From Symbiotaphrina buchneri (Eukaryota; Ascomycota; Symbiotaphrinales; Symbiotaphrinaceae): a stretch of 64,000 nt of DNA. The notes below the pieces were generated by a model. It was not told where the DNA came from and searched no databases. It was given only the letters and a program-made list of their open reading frames with translations. Location: the NCBI GenBank assembly GCA_001599915.1, contig BCIG01000021.1, positions 372,001-436,000 on the forward strand. Direction: 5' to 3'. This document shows, piece after piece, positions 34,301 to 46,099 of this stretch (the stretch's first letter is position 1; every line of letters begins with the position of its first letter). The translations under genes and the position numbers were made by a program.

Positions 34301-36441
34301 GGTTGCAAGGCTACTTCTCCATTGTGAACGATGATGGTCGAGACGCCAGTCAGCTGGAAGATCAGGAGTTCATTCGTGTCGCTCAGATCTTTACTGATCA
34401 GATTGTTTCGGGTACTCTGGACCCTCTCAATGACCCTGCCCACCGGGACTTGGGCCCTCAATATGAGGATGAACTCCGGAAGAAATCATCTCTTGTAAAG
34501 AATGCTATTCATGAAGTTGTCGAGAGCGTGTTCTCCAGTGCAGCTGCTTGTCACCTTCAGGTCTATGCGGAAATCGAGGACACACCTCTGGAAATGCCAC
34601 AGATGGTCAAAGGCCAACCCAGGCCTGTGGTTCGGAGAGCAAATCCTCCAGGAGGCGGTGGCGGCACTACTGCAGAACCTTCTGCTCCTGCGAGGCGAAA
34701 ACCGCGCATCTTTGAAATTTCTCCACCGCACGTACGAGTCCAACGAGCAGATTCGCCGATGGAACTACTTCCGTGTGCTCTTCCTTTCTGGGAAACCTTC
34801 GGCTTAGGCCCATGCAGCGGACCAAAGGATATCGTGGCTTATTGTGTATATCCTCCTGGTGAAGGAGTAGCAGATGCTGCGAGCACTTTCCTCAACCGCA
34901 TGTGTAGTGTCTATGATGGCTGTAAGTTCGGAACGCATGCCAGGGATAAGGACATAGATATGTATGAAGGAGGGCTTGTCCCGGTAACTATCGAAGAGAA
35001 GACGCAGTTGACACTGGACACTGTGAAGCATGCCTCGGTAGCGGCTTGCACACAGTTGGGTATGTCATTCCTGGAACAAGCATTTGAAAAAGTACTGACA
35101 AGTCTGTAGGCAAACTTCTGACGGGTGTCAAGGCCGAGAACAAGAACTACGTCATTTATATGATCAATCCATTTCCTGGACCCGATGGCATTGTTCCATT
35201 TTGCGCAGCATTCTCCAGGTTATTCGACGCCTACGCCAAATCAATCAACGACCAACAAGTCAAAGAATGGAGTGAAGTGGTCCTGCAGATCATTCCTATA
35301 GATTTTATAGCCTCCAAAACAACGGTTGTTGTGCCAACACAGCAGCAGTATGTGAAGTTGGCAATGGAGGTGTACGAACGATGCATGTCTATAGATGCCG
35401 ATATCCCGAGGGACTTACAGCCAACAGGCATGTCTCCGGCTGTTCGCCTTGCGGCCCCAACGCCCAAGGATATTGAGTTTAAGCTCACGCCAAATCCATC
35501 CTCTTCACTTCTTCATGAGAACTCTTGCCTCCACGTTGCATACCGCGAGAGCATTGATGGAAGATGGATATCGGTGGCTTGGAGCGACAGTTACGGCGAG
35601 TATCAGATGAGTATGTCCTACTGTCTGGGACGAAAAGACTCTAGTGTGCGGAGGAGTACGTTTGAGGTCCTGAAGGAGATCTGGGACATGTCGCTGGACA
35701 TCATGAATATTCGGAAGGTGCATTGGCGACTATTCATCGTGAAGGTCGGGGTTATGGCCCTTCATGAGATGCAATGTAAGGGACCCTATGATGAGCTTGT
35801 CTGGATCTTCTAACAGTCTCTCAGATTTCCTCTACCAATCCACCCGCCCCAGCCCCTATTCGACCACTCTCACTCTTCTCGCGGCTGATCCTTCACCTCC
35901 TGTCTCCCTTCACCCGGTCATCTCTACCATCGATCCCTCAACGATCACCACCCACCTAGCCAACTACAGCACGCCAGTCTCCACCCCTCCGCAACCCGAA
36001 ACATCCCCCAACAACCTCAACAGCACCACCCCAACCAGCATGCCGACCAACGCCGCGACCCCTACAGAAGCCCACACGGGGGATCTCGACCCGTCCGCCG
36101 TGCTCATCGACCTCGCCGACAGCACCTACGGCGTGATCCTCTCCTCGCGCGCGCTCAACGCGCACAGCCTGCTGGACTACACGCCCTCGATGGCGAGCGG
36201 GCTGCTGGTCAAGCGCACGGCGCAGGGGCGGGACGAAGACCCGCTCGCTGTCCTGGGGGTCAATTTGCTGCACACGACGCGGCTCGGCGGTACTGAGGCG
36301 CTGCTGCGCGAGGTGCTCGAGATGTACCGTGGCCTGGGCACGCTGAGTGGCGCGAAGGGCGTTACGGATAAAGAGAGTGTCCTGCCCTGGCATGTGGCTG
36401 TTGTGTATAAGGCCGTGGAGGCGTTGGCGTTTGCGATGTGA
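31362..36441 (+). CDS. MED13: Mediator subunit 13 (Ssn2/Srb9), CDK8 kinase module
   Basis: Large subunit linking the Cdk8 kinase module to core Mediator and blocking polymerase II engagement. Exons 31362-31403, 31451-31775, 31826-35059, 35110-35775, 35825-36441; 1,627 residues. The tiny first exon encodes MEMPGNCPTNVQKI; exon 2 continues ENYSTVPYQVYSLNNPG, matching the Med13 N-terminal domain (also SWCRNTGALVMVDGEKQEL). The centre is acidic and disordered (DLFGEADRDMFADNG, EADFSFFDEPDLDSLGQSM, VQFNDIFGSFDKKYGPDGG). The conserved C-terminal region has VVPTQQQYVKLAMEVYERC, LHVAYRESIDGRWISVAWSD and, after the last intron, LLAADPSPPV, GLLVKRTAQG and LPWHVAVVYKAVEALAFAM. All five exons keep phase. 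The last exon is markedly GC-rich and C-biased compared with the rest of the gene. Confidence 0.95.
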
Positions 36442-36854
36442 TGATGGAGGGATGGTGAGGGGTTGGGGAGGGAGGCAGGTCTTTTTTGTAAGGAGTGTGG
36501 GGTTGGGAATTAGTTTGGAAAGGGGCGATGCTGTACATAGTCACTATATCTCTCTGCTTGTTGGATCTTTCTTTCTTCTTGGTTGAATTGGAGCATTTGC
36601 GGATGCATGCTGAACGCATTGGAGCATGGATGGTGGGGCAGGGTAGTCGTGACTGTCATGAACTGATCACTATTGTCATGAATTGATTACAAGTCTTTCA
36701 ATCATTCGTCCTTGCAAAGTTGGACTAGGTATTACTGGACCTCAGTTCACTCCTTGTAGGTGTATTACAGGATGCAAGACGTGGAAGATAACTTTTTGAT
36801 ATGATTCTGTTCTGCCCCGCTCTCTCTATCTATATATATATCCCCCTACGTAAA

Positions 36855-36893
36855 GCCAGCCTGCCAGCCAGGCGACCAGCCAGCCAGCAGACT
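36855..36893. repeat. Degenerate GCCAGC tandem tract
   Basis: Repeated GCCAGC/CCAGCC units with interruptions, in the MED13-ALT intergenic region. Simple-sequence expansion; no function inferred. Confidence 0.6.
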
Positions 36894-37261
36894 GTCCGCT
36901 CTTGCCTGACCCTGACGATCTTCCATCATCATGGTATCCCCATCTCACCACAAGTCGCAATATACAAAGGAACCATCAGGAAAAATGACATGAACATGAA
37001 CATGAACAGGGCCACCCACACTCTAAGTAGCATCAACGCCCAGCTTTGCAGATAGCCAACAATAAAAGAGAAAGAAATATCATGATGAAGGTAGAAGAAG
37101 AATGATGATATGCAAGACCAACGCTTGGCTTAAATTGCCATGCCCGCAGGCCCTGGCCCCTGCACAGCCCGGCCGCTTCCTGCCTGTTCTTTCTTTTCGT
37201 TCGTCTTCCGGCATGCCTTCAGCTTTTCAAGCTCCAAGGAAAAATGATAGCAGATAAAAGT

Positions 37262-37303
37262 TTCACTTTTGAGAAGTTCACTTTTGCAGCAAAGTTCACT
37301 TTT
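37262..37303. repeat. Three TTCACTTTT direct repeats
   Basis: TTCACTTTT at 37262-37270, 37277-37285 and 37295-37303, each of the last two preceded by AAG. Spacing is 15 and 18 bases. They lie in the 3' region of ALT and could equally be decayed tandem duplication or clustered protein sites. Confidence 0.7.
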
Positions 37304-37430
37304 CGAACATCCGCCGTCTCGGCTTCGCAAACGCAGCCGTTCCGTCTCATGCGAGTGAGTATAACCAAAAGCCACACAAGCCACTCAAGGCCGCACCAAA
37401 ACCCCACCAAGGACGTTGGCATCAGCCCAC

Positions 37431-39392
37431 CTAGTCCCTAAACTCCTCCATAAACCTCCTGTGGAACTCCACAATTCTCCCAACCCAATCCGTGCCCGGC
37501 GCCAAGAACGTGGTACGGAAATGCCACGTGCCATCCTTCTGCCCGAACCCGCTGCCGGGGACGACACATACGCCCGTCGCTTCCAGCATGCGTAGGCAAT
37601 AGAACTCGTCCGGCAGGCGCCCTTCGGCTTGCGCCGCCTCGACCGCCCGCTGAGGCAGCGATATGGAAGGGAACAGGTACATGCTGCCCTGCGGAGGCGG
37701 GCAGGTGACGCCCTCCATCTGCGCGAAGGCAGTGTGCAGGGCCTCAGCGCGGGCGCGCAGACCAGAGGCGATGCCGTCGTATTCCTGTTTATAAAGGGCG
37801 TAGGAGTCGGAGCCGGGTTGCGGGGGGTTGACCATGAGCTCGACGAGGCACTGGCCGATGACGGGCGGGCACAGCGCGATGGAGACGAGCTTGTAGATGT
37901 GTTCTTGGACCTTGGCGTCGAAGCCGACGAGCTCGAAGTAGCCGCCGCGGTGCCCGCATTCGCCGACCATGCCCTTCGAGATGGAGTGCAGCGAGCACAG
38001 CTCGACGTGCTCGTATTTCCCGTGCTCCTGGCCTGGGAGCGGTGAGGGGTGCTTGGCTTGCAGGTTCATCAGCGCGCGCTTGAAGCTGTGGAAACTGCCG
38101 CGGAAGACGTTGGTTTGGTAGACTTCGTCGGCGATGATGACCAGGTGGTGTTCGGCGGCGAAGTCGATCACGGCTTCGATGTCTTCCTCCGGTAGGGAGG
38201 CGCCGGTCGGGTTGCCAGGGTTGATTATGACAATGGCACGCACGTCGGTGCCTTCTTGAACCGCCTTGTGGTGTGCTTCCCGAATGTCCGAGATGGAGCA
38301 CTGCCAGTCGCGGGCTTCGTCCAGGTAGTAAGGCACGCACCGAGCGTTGAGGAGGGACAAGGTCGCGGTATATAGAGGATATTGGGGTATGGGTACCATG
38401 ACACCGGTCTTAGGACTAGAACAGATGACTTGGAGAAGGGTAGAAACACCAGCAGAAGCGCCGGCAGTGAGAAATATAGAATTGGGATCAGCGGGATGGT
38501 CATCACGTTCTTGGCTGAGTTAGCTATCTGCATGGACATAGGGCACGGCTTGCGACTTACGTTCAATGAAGCGCGCAACACTTTCTCTTATAGCGGGAAC
38601 CCCTTGACTCTGACTATATGCGCCGACGCCCTGGCACTCGGCGAGAAGCCATTTGGCGCGGTCGAGGGCATCTTGCTTGTAGCCCAAATGCTCCTTCAGT
38701 ACTTCCGGCTTCTCTAACAGAGGCGGATGTTCCAGCAAGCTCAGCACCTGACGGAAGAACGTAATTGGCTTTTGGTCGAGTTGTTGCGGGTTTCCAATGT
38801 TCGCATGTATAACTGTATCGAAGGGAAGGTTCTCTTCCGGCGGAGACGGAGGCGCTTGTCTCCGTTTCGACAGTTTGGCTCTGTATGCCTCGGCGCGCAG
38901 GGCCAGCTCACCACGCACGGCGTATTTGGCATCTTTGACATAGGCATTGATGTTGCCCTCATGCAAGCCCCTGAGGCGCGGAGCGGTGGTCATGGCCCGA
39001 GAGTGGGGCAGTGAATTGACCGATGGTAAAGGAAATTGGTTGTCTAGTACGTCACTCATGTTAGCTACCTTCGACTTTGGATATACAGAAGATAAAATAA
39101 TTCCGCGAAGGAGCAAGATGGTCGCGTGAGAAAAAGGACGGGAAGAGTCATTGCAGTAAACCCCCGCATGGGGAGGGAGGAGAGTGCTCGGCCTATACCG
39201 GCCGAAACCGGCCGGAGCAGTCGCAGTAGTCAGATTGGATTGAGTTCGGGACATACCTCGAGTCTGGGCACTGTCCGGTCTCGCATTCTTGATGGAATCA
39301 AGAGAGCAGGCGCCAGAAGAGCGCAATGGCCGGATTGATATCCTTTTGCCAATGTGGAGAAGACACGGACCAGGCCGCTGAGAAAAAGCCAT
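37431..39392 (-). CDS. ALT1: Alanine aminotransferase, likely mitochondrial
   Basis: PLP enzyme interconverting alanine plus 2-oxoglutarate and pyruvate plus glutamate. Exons 39392-39257, 39043-38561, 38509-37431; 565 residues. Exon 1 encodes a presequence (MAFSQRPGPCLLHIGKR, Arg-rich, no acidic residue in the first 30). The fold I body shows LVIIADEVYQTNVF, the PLP-lysine motif SLHSISKGMVGECGHRGGY, IVIINPGNPTGA and GVCVVPGSGFGQ with HFRTTFL near the C-terminus. Exon 3 starts at a CAAG acceptor (38510), which alone keeps frame and gives RFIEQRDDHPADPNSIF. Intron 1 (39256-39044, 213 nt) is stop-free, a multiple of three, and contains an in-frame ATG just before its acceptor (MSDVLDNQ), offering a shorter form without presequence. 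Confidence 0.94.
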
Positions 39393-40587
39393 GCCTGCTG
39401 GTGAACAGGTGCTCCAATGCCGTGAAGAGCAGCAATTCTTGGGGGTGCCAGAAAAAAAAGACAGCGGTGCGTACAGGGTGGAGAGAAGGGAATCAGACTA
39501 AAAGCGTAGTAGTGGGGGGGTTTAACTGGGCCAGCTGACCGCAGAAGGAAACAGAGGCGCGGGTTATCTGTAGCCGACCAATGACCATGGGTGAGATTCT
39601 AAGGCCGACGACACCATCATCGCTGAGGCATTGTGAGTGCAGCTTGAGGCTGAGAGGAAATGTCACGGAATATACACGAGGACAGTTACTGAAAGAAGAG
39701 GGGAAGGATGAAATTTGATCGTGCAGATGTCATTGCGACCCGATCAATCAGCGACAGGGATCCCGACCTTTGTGTGCGGGGAGATACGCTGGCAGTTGGG
39801 CTGATAACGATTATAAGCTTATCATCGAATCCCATGATCGACGAATATTTCGTGACACGGCCTCTCTGCCTCTACCTAGGTAGGTAGACAATTTACCTGG
39901 AGACACTGGTCGTCCCGAATCTGCATGTAGTCAATTCTCCAAGCAGGAAAATAGGCCAGGATGTATCAGGCAACACGATCCGTGCCCCTATTGCCTGATG
40001 CATCCCCAGATTCCTTCCCGTCCCGCCTTCTGGAGCCTTGTGACGACCCCACATCACATGGCCTTTTCAAGCGGCTCGACCCTGTCCTCATATTTGGGGG
40101 CACATGGAATCCCTGAGGCACGCCATACCCCGGATTCTCGCTCGGGGTGCCATTCGTGTGGCTGCCTTCTGTGCGCCCACTCGATGATATACCAGTTTCG
40201 TAGGACAGGTAGTCCTGAGCGCAAAGAGCAAGAGATGGGCCAGATACCCTGAGTAAGGTAAATCCAAGAGGCAAGTAATGAATATAATCCAAAGTATGAG
40301 TATTGCCGTGGTAAACAAGTAATATTCGACTGTCTCTACTCTGTTCATACATATTATCTCTTAAATCTCGACGGTACGCAGTATCTTTCTCCAGAGTCGT
40401 CGCATATGGGTGCTGTCGCGTTGGGTAACTCTAGGAGTCCACGTGCCATATCGTTTCGGCGCCTTCTCTGCACATATATATACTCTGGCACAATCTCTTC
40501 CCCAGGCACATCACTCTATCCAAGTCCCACTTACCTGAAAACTTCCAACTCATCATCATCCCCCACTATCCCCCCACAGCTTCTCAC
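39393..40587. other. ALT promoter / transporter 3' spacer
   Basis: Nearly 1.2 kb holding the ALT promoter and the 3' end of the transporter gene. A CCTACCTAGGTAGGTAG palindromic tract lies near 39872-39888. Short frames have no family features. Nothing further seen. Confidence 0.55.
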
Positions 40588-42338
40588 TCAAGCTATGACA
40601 TCCCCATAGACGGCCGCACCCTGCTCGCGGTATTCCTTGATCCCCATCTGGCTCGTATCATATCCGTGCTCCTCAAGGAACAGTCTGAACTTGGCGTCTT
40701 CCTCGGCGATCGTGTATTGGCCGATGTGCGGGAGACAGGTGAGCGCCAGAACCGCGCTGAAGATGCAAAGACTGCCCGCCACCCAGAAGCAGTCTTGCCC
40801 GCCCACAATGTCGTTCTTAGCGTTAGACTGGATGACCGGGAAGACGTAGGTGCCAACGAAAGCCCCGACCTTGCCCACGGCGGCCGCGATACCGTAGTAC
40901 TGGCCGCGGATGCAGGTCGCCGATGTCTTGGAAGCGATTAGGCCGATGTTGTCGCCGGGACCCAGTTCGCCGAGGGACAAGAAGATGCCGTATACAACGA
41001 CGAAACCGGCAATGTGATTGGACAGAGGCACGTAGACGCCTGCCATGATGAACCCGACAATGGCTTGGGCAGTAACGCCGATGACAAGGGCCAAGCGCGG
41101 GCCGAGCCAGTCGGATACATCTAAGAACCACGTCAATCACCGTCGAAGGGTAGGCATTCCTCAAAGGATGTAGGTTAGACTCACAAGCTCCGATAAGAGC
41201 ACCAGGCATGTAGAACAGGTTGATTACCGTGTTCCACCCGAAGTTCCTCCACAGAGGAGCACCTATTGGGAGGACCTGCCCTAAGATCGTGCTGGAATAG
41301 ATTCCAAAAGCATAGGCGCTAAAGTCATAGAGCCACCAGATCAAACACACGACCAGGAGGCGGAACCAGTAGTATCTGCGGCTGTCAGTGAAAAGATCTT
41401 GCAGCCCCCACGGGGCATGAAAGTGAACAATATTCTACATACTTGAGGACCAGGAAGTAGGGGACACGAGTATCCTTCATCGTTTGCCTCTTGAATTCTT
41501 CGGGTTCGTCAAGACGAAGCCGCAAGTAGAGCAGACTCAACGGGGGGATGACACCCAGTCCCAGAGCGACCCTCCAGGCAGCGCGGAGATGTTTCTCGGT
41601 AAAGATCCACATCAAGACGCACGGGACGAAGGCCGAAACCACATAACCAAAGTCAATCATGACATTGGTAAACATAATGAACCACCTGTTTCTCGTGCCC
41701 GACTTCAGTTCGCCTGTGCTCTCGGAACAGGCCACACTCCCAGCGGGATACTCCCCGCCAATGCCGATACCAAGGAAGAAACGGTAAGCTGTCAGCGCGG
41801 CAAAAAGGCCACCGATGCTACCACCAGCCCCGTAAGACCCAGCCGCAAGAGCAGCAAAGACGAATAAGATGACGGTAGACATAAGCAGTGACCACTTGCG
41901 TGACCATCTATCGGACGTGTAGCCAAAGATGAGCATGCCCACGACAGTACCTGCGAATGCAATGGACGATACATTCTGTCGCGCAGGAGAATCGGCATAC
42001 TGTGTCGGATAGATGGTGGAGAGCATTGTATTTACGGAACCGATGATCTGCATGTGTCGATCAGCTATGACCAGTCTGTCTCACAGGAGCTCGAGATACT
42101 CACATTGTTTTCAAACCCATCCGAAAAGAGTCCTGCGCCGCATGCCATTACAGGCCAAATGCGATCTATAGAGACATTTTTAGTGACTAACGGTAGGTGC
42201 AACAGGGAAAAACTTCTTACCCCAGAAGCTCTTAGGGACTGCTTCTAAAGGCACATCGACCACGGCGCTGGGTCTCCGATCGCCATATGGCGCCTTCTCA
42301 GAAGCGCCCAAAGGGGAGTCTTCCTTTGAGTTCGACAT
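40588..42338 (-). CDS. GIT1: MFS transporter, Git1-type glycerophosphodiester permease
   Basis: Plasma-membrane proton symporter of the Git1/Pho84 branch of the major facilitator superfamily; Git1 proteins import glycerophosphoinositol and glycerophosphocholine as phosphate sources. Five exons: 42338-42221, 42165-42104, 42047-41443, 41375-41185, 41120-40588; 502 residues, standard for the family with about 12 membrane segments. Signatures: CGAGLFSDGFENN in TM1, GYTSDRWSRK between TM2 and TM3, GIGIGGEYPAGS in TM4, EKHLRAAWRVALGLG, IWWLYDFSAYAFGIY, SDWLGPR after TM8 and GELGPGDNIGLIASKTSATCIRGQYY near TM10. The start at MSNSKEDSPLG is preferred over an in-frame ATG 15 codons upstream. Substrate is inferred from family resemblance only. 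Confidence 0.92.
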
Positions 42339-44257
42339 GGTGTTCGAAAGAGCAAAGAAGCGTCGGGCTTCGACAGCGCGCAATTGAAATATTTAGTGAA
42401 ATGCCAGGGTAGAGCAGGCGAGCGCAGACTCGACGCAAGATAAGAACATTAAGGGACCAGGGTGGTTGATTCCTCAATTGTTCTGGAAAGGCAACACGGG
42501 GGCAGCAGCTCTTTTAAGCAGGCCGGCGCTGGTCGATCTCAGCTCTGACCTTGTCTCCTGCTGCTTTCTGCCCAGCGTCCAGCCCTAGGAAAAGTTGCAG
42601 CGATGACGGTGTCTGCACACTACTGCGCACTAACCGGAGAAGCGTTGCCGAGTAGGGGCAAGGTCTTGGCTTCGGGCCGCTCTAAGCTCTAACGCCCCTT
42701 GAAGTCATCGAAATCTTCATTTCAGTCTGGCGCCCTCAGAGATCCAGTATCGCACCCACGTGCTTGGCGGACCCTGTGCAAACTGTCCGAATACAGCATG
42801 AATTTGTAAAATAGATTGAACGCGTAACGGCATCTTAGGCGACCAAGGGACCGGTGCCACCAGCTGGACCTGAGAAGGGCTTGTCTGGGTGTGGGTCGCA
42901 GATAACGGGTGAGATGGCACAGATTCGCTCTGAAGAGCCAAGCCATGTCCAATCAGCTTTGCTGTTCCTGTTATCTCGGAGCGTTATCTATCTGCAGGAC
43001 TTCGATCGCTTCCTGTAATGGAGTCCTTCATAACATGCAGCAGCACTCCTTGGTAGGGTCTTGCAGTGCAATTATTCGCCGCTGAGATCGTGTGACCCTT
43101 TGTCCCTATCTCGGTATCCGGCCCCGGATCAGTTTTCTTGCGTCTGCCAGACCGAAAGCACACCCAATCAGTGTCGCTGTTTTGGACCACGCTGGGCGCC
43201 CTACGACGTAGAGAACCTTGTACAGATTGTTCGATGGCGGCCCACCATCACTCAATTAGGCAGGACGAACCACATCAGAAGAAGCCTGCCCGATGCCAGC
43301 CCATCCCCCTATGACGGGCTAGAAAGCTTGGTCCGACGCCTTCGAAATGTCTCCGTAGGCTGACTTCAGGGTAGCATTTGGCGTTGGTCCAGACCACCCA
43401 TGTAGTTGTGGTGGAGGGTGCTAGGGACAAGACGACAATGAATTTCCTTGTGCAGGGTCTTGCAGATGTGCTGTGCTGACGCAGGTCAGATGTCGATCTT
43501 GCGATCATATGTCGCAGGCAAAGGAATGGGCACTGGCGGACGCACGTGTGCGATCATCTAAGCTGGTTGTGCGAGAAATCGGGCTTGCCCTAAGACTCTC
43601 CGCCTACGCTAGCCGAATATGAACTGGCGCCCAAAAGTACCCCGGTACCAACTCCAACTCCTCCGGAGTACTTCCTAAAAGGGCTTTGCATGAGGCATAA
43701 TTCGCCGCATGTTCTACGGTTTCGCTGTATGTAGAGTAAGGGCCATAAAATCCTGGCCGGCATTGGAGTACGCATCAATGCGGTCACTTCTCACTCGCCC
43801 CTGGCCTAAGAAAGGGGCAGGCATAAATCTTTCGTTCCCCTAACATTACTATAAGGCACTCACAACATGTAGGGCAAAAGTTGGAATTTTTGCAGTAGAC
43901 GGACAGCCTAGAGTGTTATACTCCTACCTCGAAAGAGGAAGACACCTCGACATACTTGATTATGAAGACGTTTCTCACCCCGGGCGTTTCTCGCTGGCAA
44001 CAACGAGCAGCTGGGGATTGCCCGCAACAGGGAGGTCAGCAGACTCAGCTTGAAGGGAGAGTTTGGATTACAGATCAATTGAAGGATGCGCTCAGTACAC
44101 CGAACGAAACGGATAAAATCAATGGAAACAACTTCATTGGCGGCTGCTGAGGTACACAATCCACTTCTTGGTAATTCCACAGTTGCCAGTCAAATCTCTC
44201 GGCTTAAACTGAATAAAAGTTCCCGTCCTCTGTACAAACATCCACTCGTTTTATAGC
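42339..44257. other. 1.9-kb spacer upstream of GIT1-type gene
   Basis: Promoter of the transporter and 3' region of PEX11. Frames such as 43061-43363 (plus) and 43908-44180 (minus) show no recognisable domain, leader or splice pattern. Nothing called. Confidence 0.55.
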
Positions 44258-45240
44258 TTACGCGGTCTTCTTCCACTGGGTATAAACACCGAGCAAACTG
44301 CTGACTGTCCCGGCCAATCCAACAATGCCATCATCAAGCGGGAAGTAACCCAGAGCAAAGCCCGGAACTGTGAGATCGCACAGATCGGAGACAAGCTGGA
44401 TCTTTGTAGCAGTATCCTCCCTATGAGCAGATCGTCTGTTAGCGTTGTCCACGCTCCAGAATGCGCCTCCTGGCACTACTTCTGCCGCAAATGGGGAACC
44501 TCACCTCTGGAGTTTCTTGCTTTCCACAACGCCATCGGCATCTGTCTTTTCCACCTTCTTCGACTTCTGTCGGATCTGTGCCAGTGTGTAGAAGCCGGCA
44601 ATAGTGTTGCAGAGAATGCCAATGAACCATGCCCTGTACGCCTCCTTCTGCAGCTTCTTGGCTGCAAGCGAAGGTCGTATACCGGACGCATCAAACTATT
44701 TGTGGAAAGCATTAGCACAGAACCACACAGCTCGTGAGCTGCCTAGGTCTCTGTTGGGATGACGTACGTATGTAATGGTGTCCAAGGACAAGTACACTGC
44801 ATAACCCAGCTGCCGGCCAACCGCGAGATATTTCAAGATAGGGTCGGCACCCTTGGTGTCTGCCGCCACGGCGGCAGCCTTGAAATGCTCAACGAATTTT
44901 CCTACGCGCAGCAGCTTGCGCGAAAGGCCGAGTTGAGCCTTGACGACGTTCCATGGCCGGATGGCGGACGCCGAATGGTTTGTGCGCAGCAGATACCACG
45001 AATAAAAGCGTGCAAAGTACTGGATTGTTCGGAGGACCTTGTCTCGGCCGACTATTGATGATGGAGTTAATCAGTATCCTCTCTTGTGTCCCTTGCGATC
45101 AAAGCCTTGGATGTGATGCCCCGTGGGGTTGCAACACGGGCGTGTGGGGGAACATTCGGAGATGGAAACATACCAGTGGTAGCAACAAACTTCAGGTAGT
45201 GCGACACCGTCGGGTGATATACCAGTGCGTCCGCGACCAT
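44258..45240 (-). CDS. PEX11: Peroxisomal membrane protein Pex11
   Basis: Peroxisome division and elongation factor. Exons 45240-45174, 45051-44768, 44695-44505, 44420-44258; 234 residues, normal length. Sequence is diagnostic: MVADALVYHPTVSHYLKF at the N-terminus, then GRDKVLRTIQYFARFYSWYL (the membrane-remodelling amphipathic helix region), LSRKLLRVGKFVEHFKAA, RQLGYAVYLSLDTITY, and a C-terminus LVSDLCDLTVPGFALGYF, DDGIVGLAGTVSSLLGVY, QWKKTA. Introns are 122, 72 and 84 nt, longer than the local average, and each junction restores the family alignment. The third junction uses AG|GTGAGG giving Gln-Arg-Glu-Asp. Confidence 0.97.
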
Positions 45241-46099
45241 CTTGGAGATCTTCAGGCAGAGGCAGAGGGTTCTTGGATGTTATCGATGGCTGAAAGCTGG
45301 GGAAGATGTATTATTGCGGGGAGACGGATGACGAGCTCGGAAATCACGCGCCGAAGCGACCAGTTCAAGCCTCGGCAATAATCGGCAGGGAGCCGACTTG
45401 TGACAGCGGATGCGGAGGACGGGCAGATGGGAATTATCAGCCCCAAAATCGTGGATCTGTGATTCAAGACTTGTTATTGAGATGTGGAAGTTCAGAAATG
45501 CAGCAGCAATTACTTGAGCAAGGGGTCAATCATGGAGAGATGCGCCCCTTATACGGTGTTGTCCGGTCACTACCCCCACCGGCATCGCCCGAAGGCATGC
45601 CGCCGTCGCTATCAATTTCCGGAAACCTCGTAACAACCCCCTAGAAACGCGATTTGGCTGGCCCTAGTAGTATTTCGCGTGTCGCACTTGCAATCTGCTT
45701 TGACAAAGGAACAGACTGGCATATCTGTCAGTGTCAGACGGGAACAATTACTGTCGATCTCCTACTCATGGTTTTAGGTTCTGCGAGCAGACAGATTATG
45801 CAAACCGACACGCTTGATATGCAAGTCTAATTGTACAGTACATATGGTTAAAAGGATGCTGTGACCATCGCAGCGTGACAGACCTTGGAAAGGAGGAGGT
45901 AGGAGTAGATGCGGCAAGGAGACGGTAATGACACATTGTACCGCGCAGCTTTGACTTCCTCGTTGAAATGAAACCGGAAGTTAGTGATGTTGCCGCGGAA
46001 CCTGGAAGCCCGTCCATTGCTCTCCCCCACGCGTTCCATCTTGACTCTTCTATCGCCTGCCGCCAAGTAACTACATAGGTAGCCTTCGACTGATCCCGT
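45241..46099. other. PEX11 promoter / RPN7 3' spacer
   Basis: About 860 bases with the PEX11 promoter and RPN7 3' region. Frames at 45306-45644 (plus) and 45796-46107 (minus) have no domain features. Nothing called. Confidence 0.55.

Larger units (their letters stand above)
36442..37430. other. Convergent spacer with short repeats
   Basis: About 990 bases between the MED13 and ALT stop codons. Contains a degenerate GCCAGCC tandem tract (36855-36893) after a TATATATATA run, and three copies of TTCACTTTT (37262, 37277, 37295). No gene called. Confidence 0.55.

Noticed and set aside
37431-45240. A secondary-metabolite or catabolic cluster formed by ALT, the transporter and PEX11.
   Set aside because: All three are widespread single-copy housekeeping families with separate promoters, and no backbone or pathway enzyme is present.
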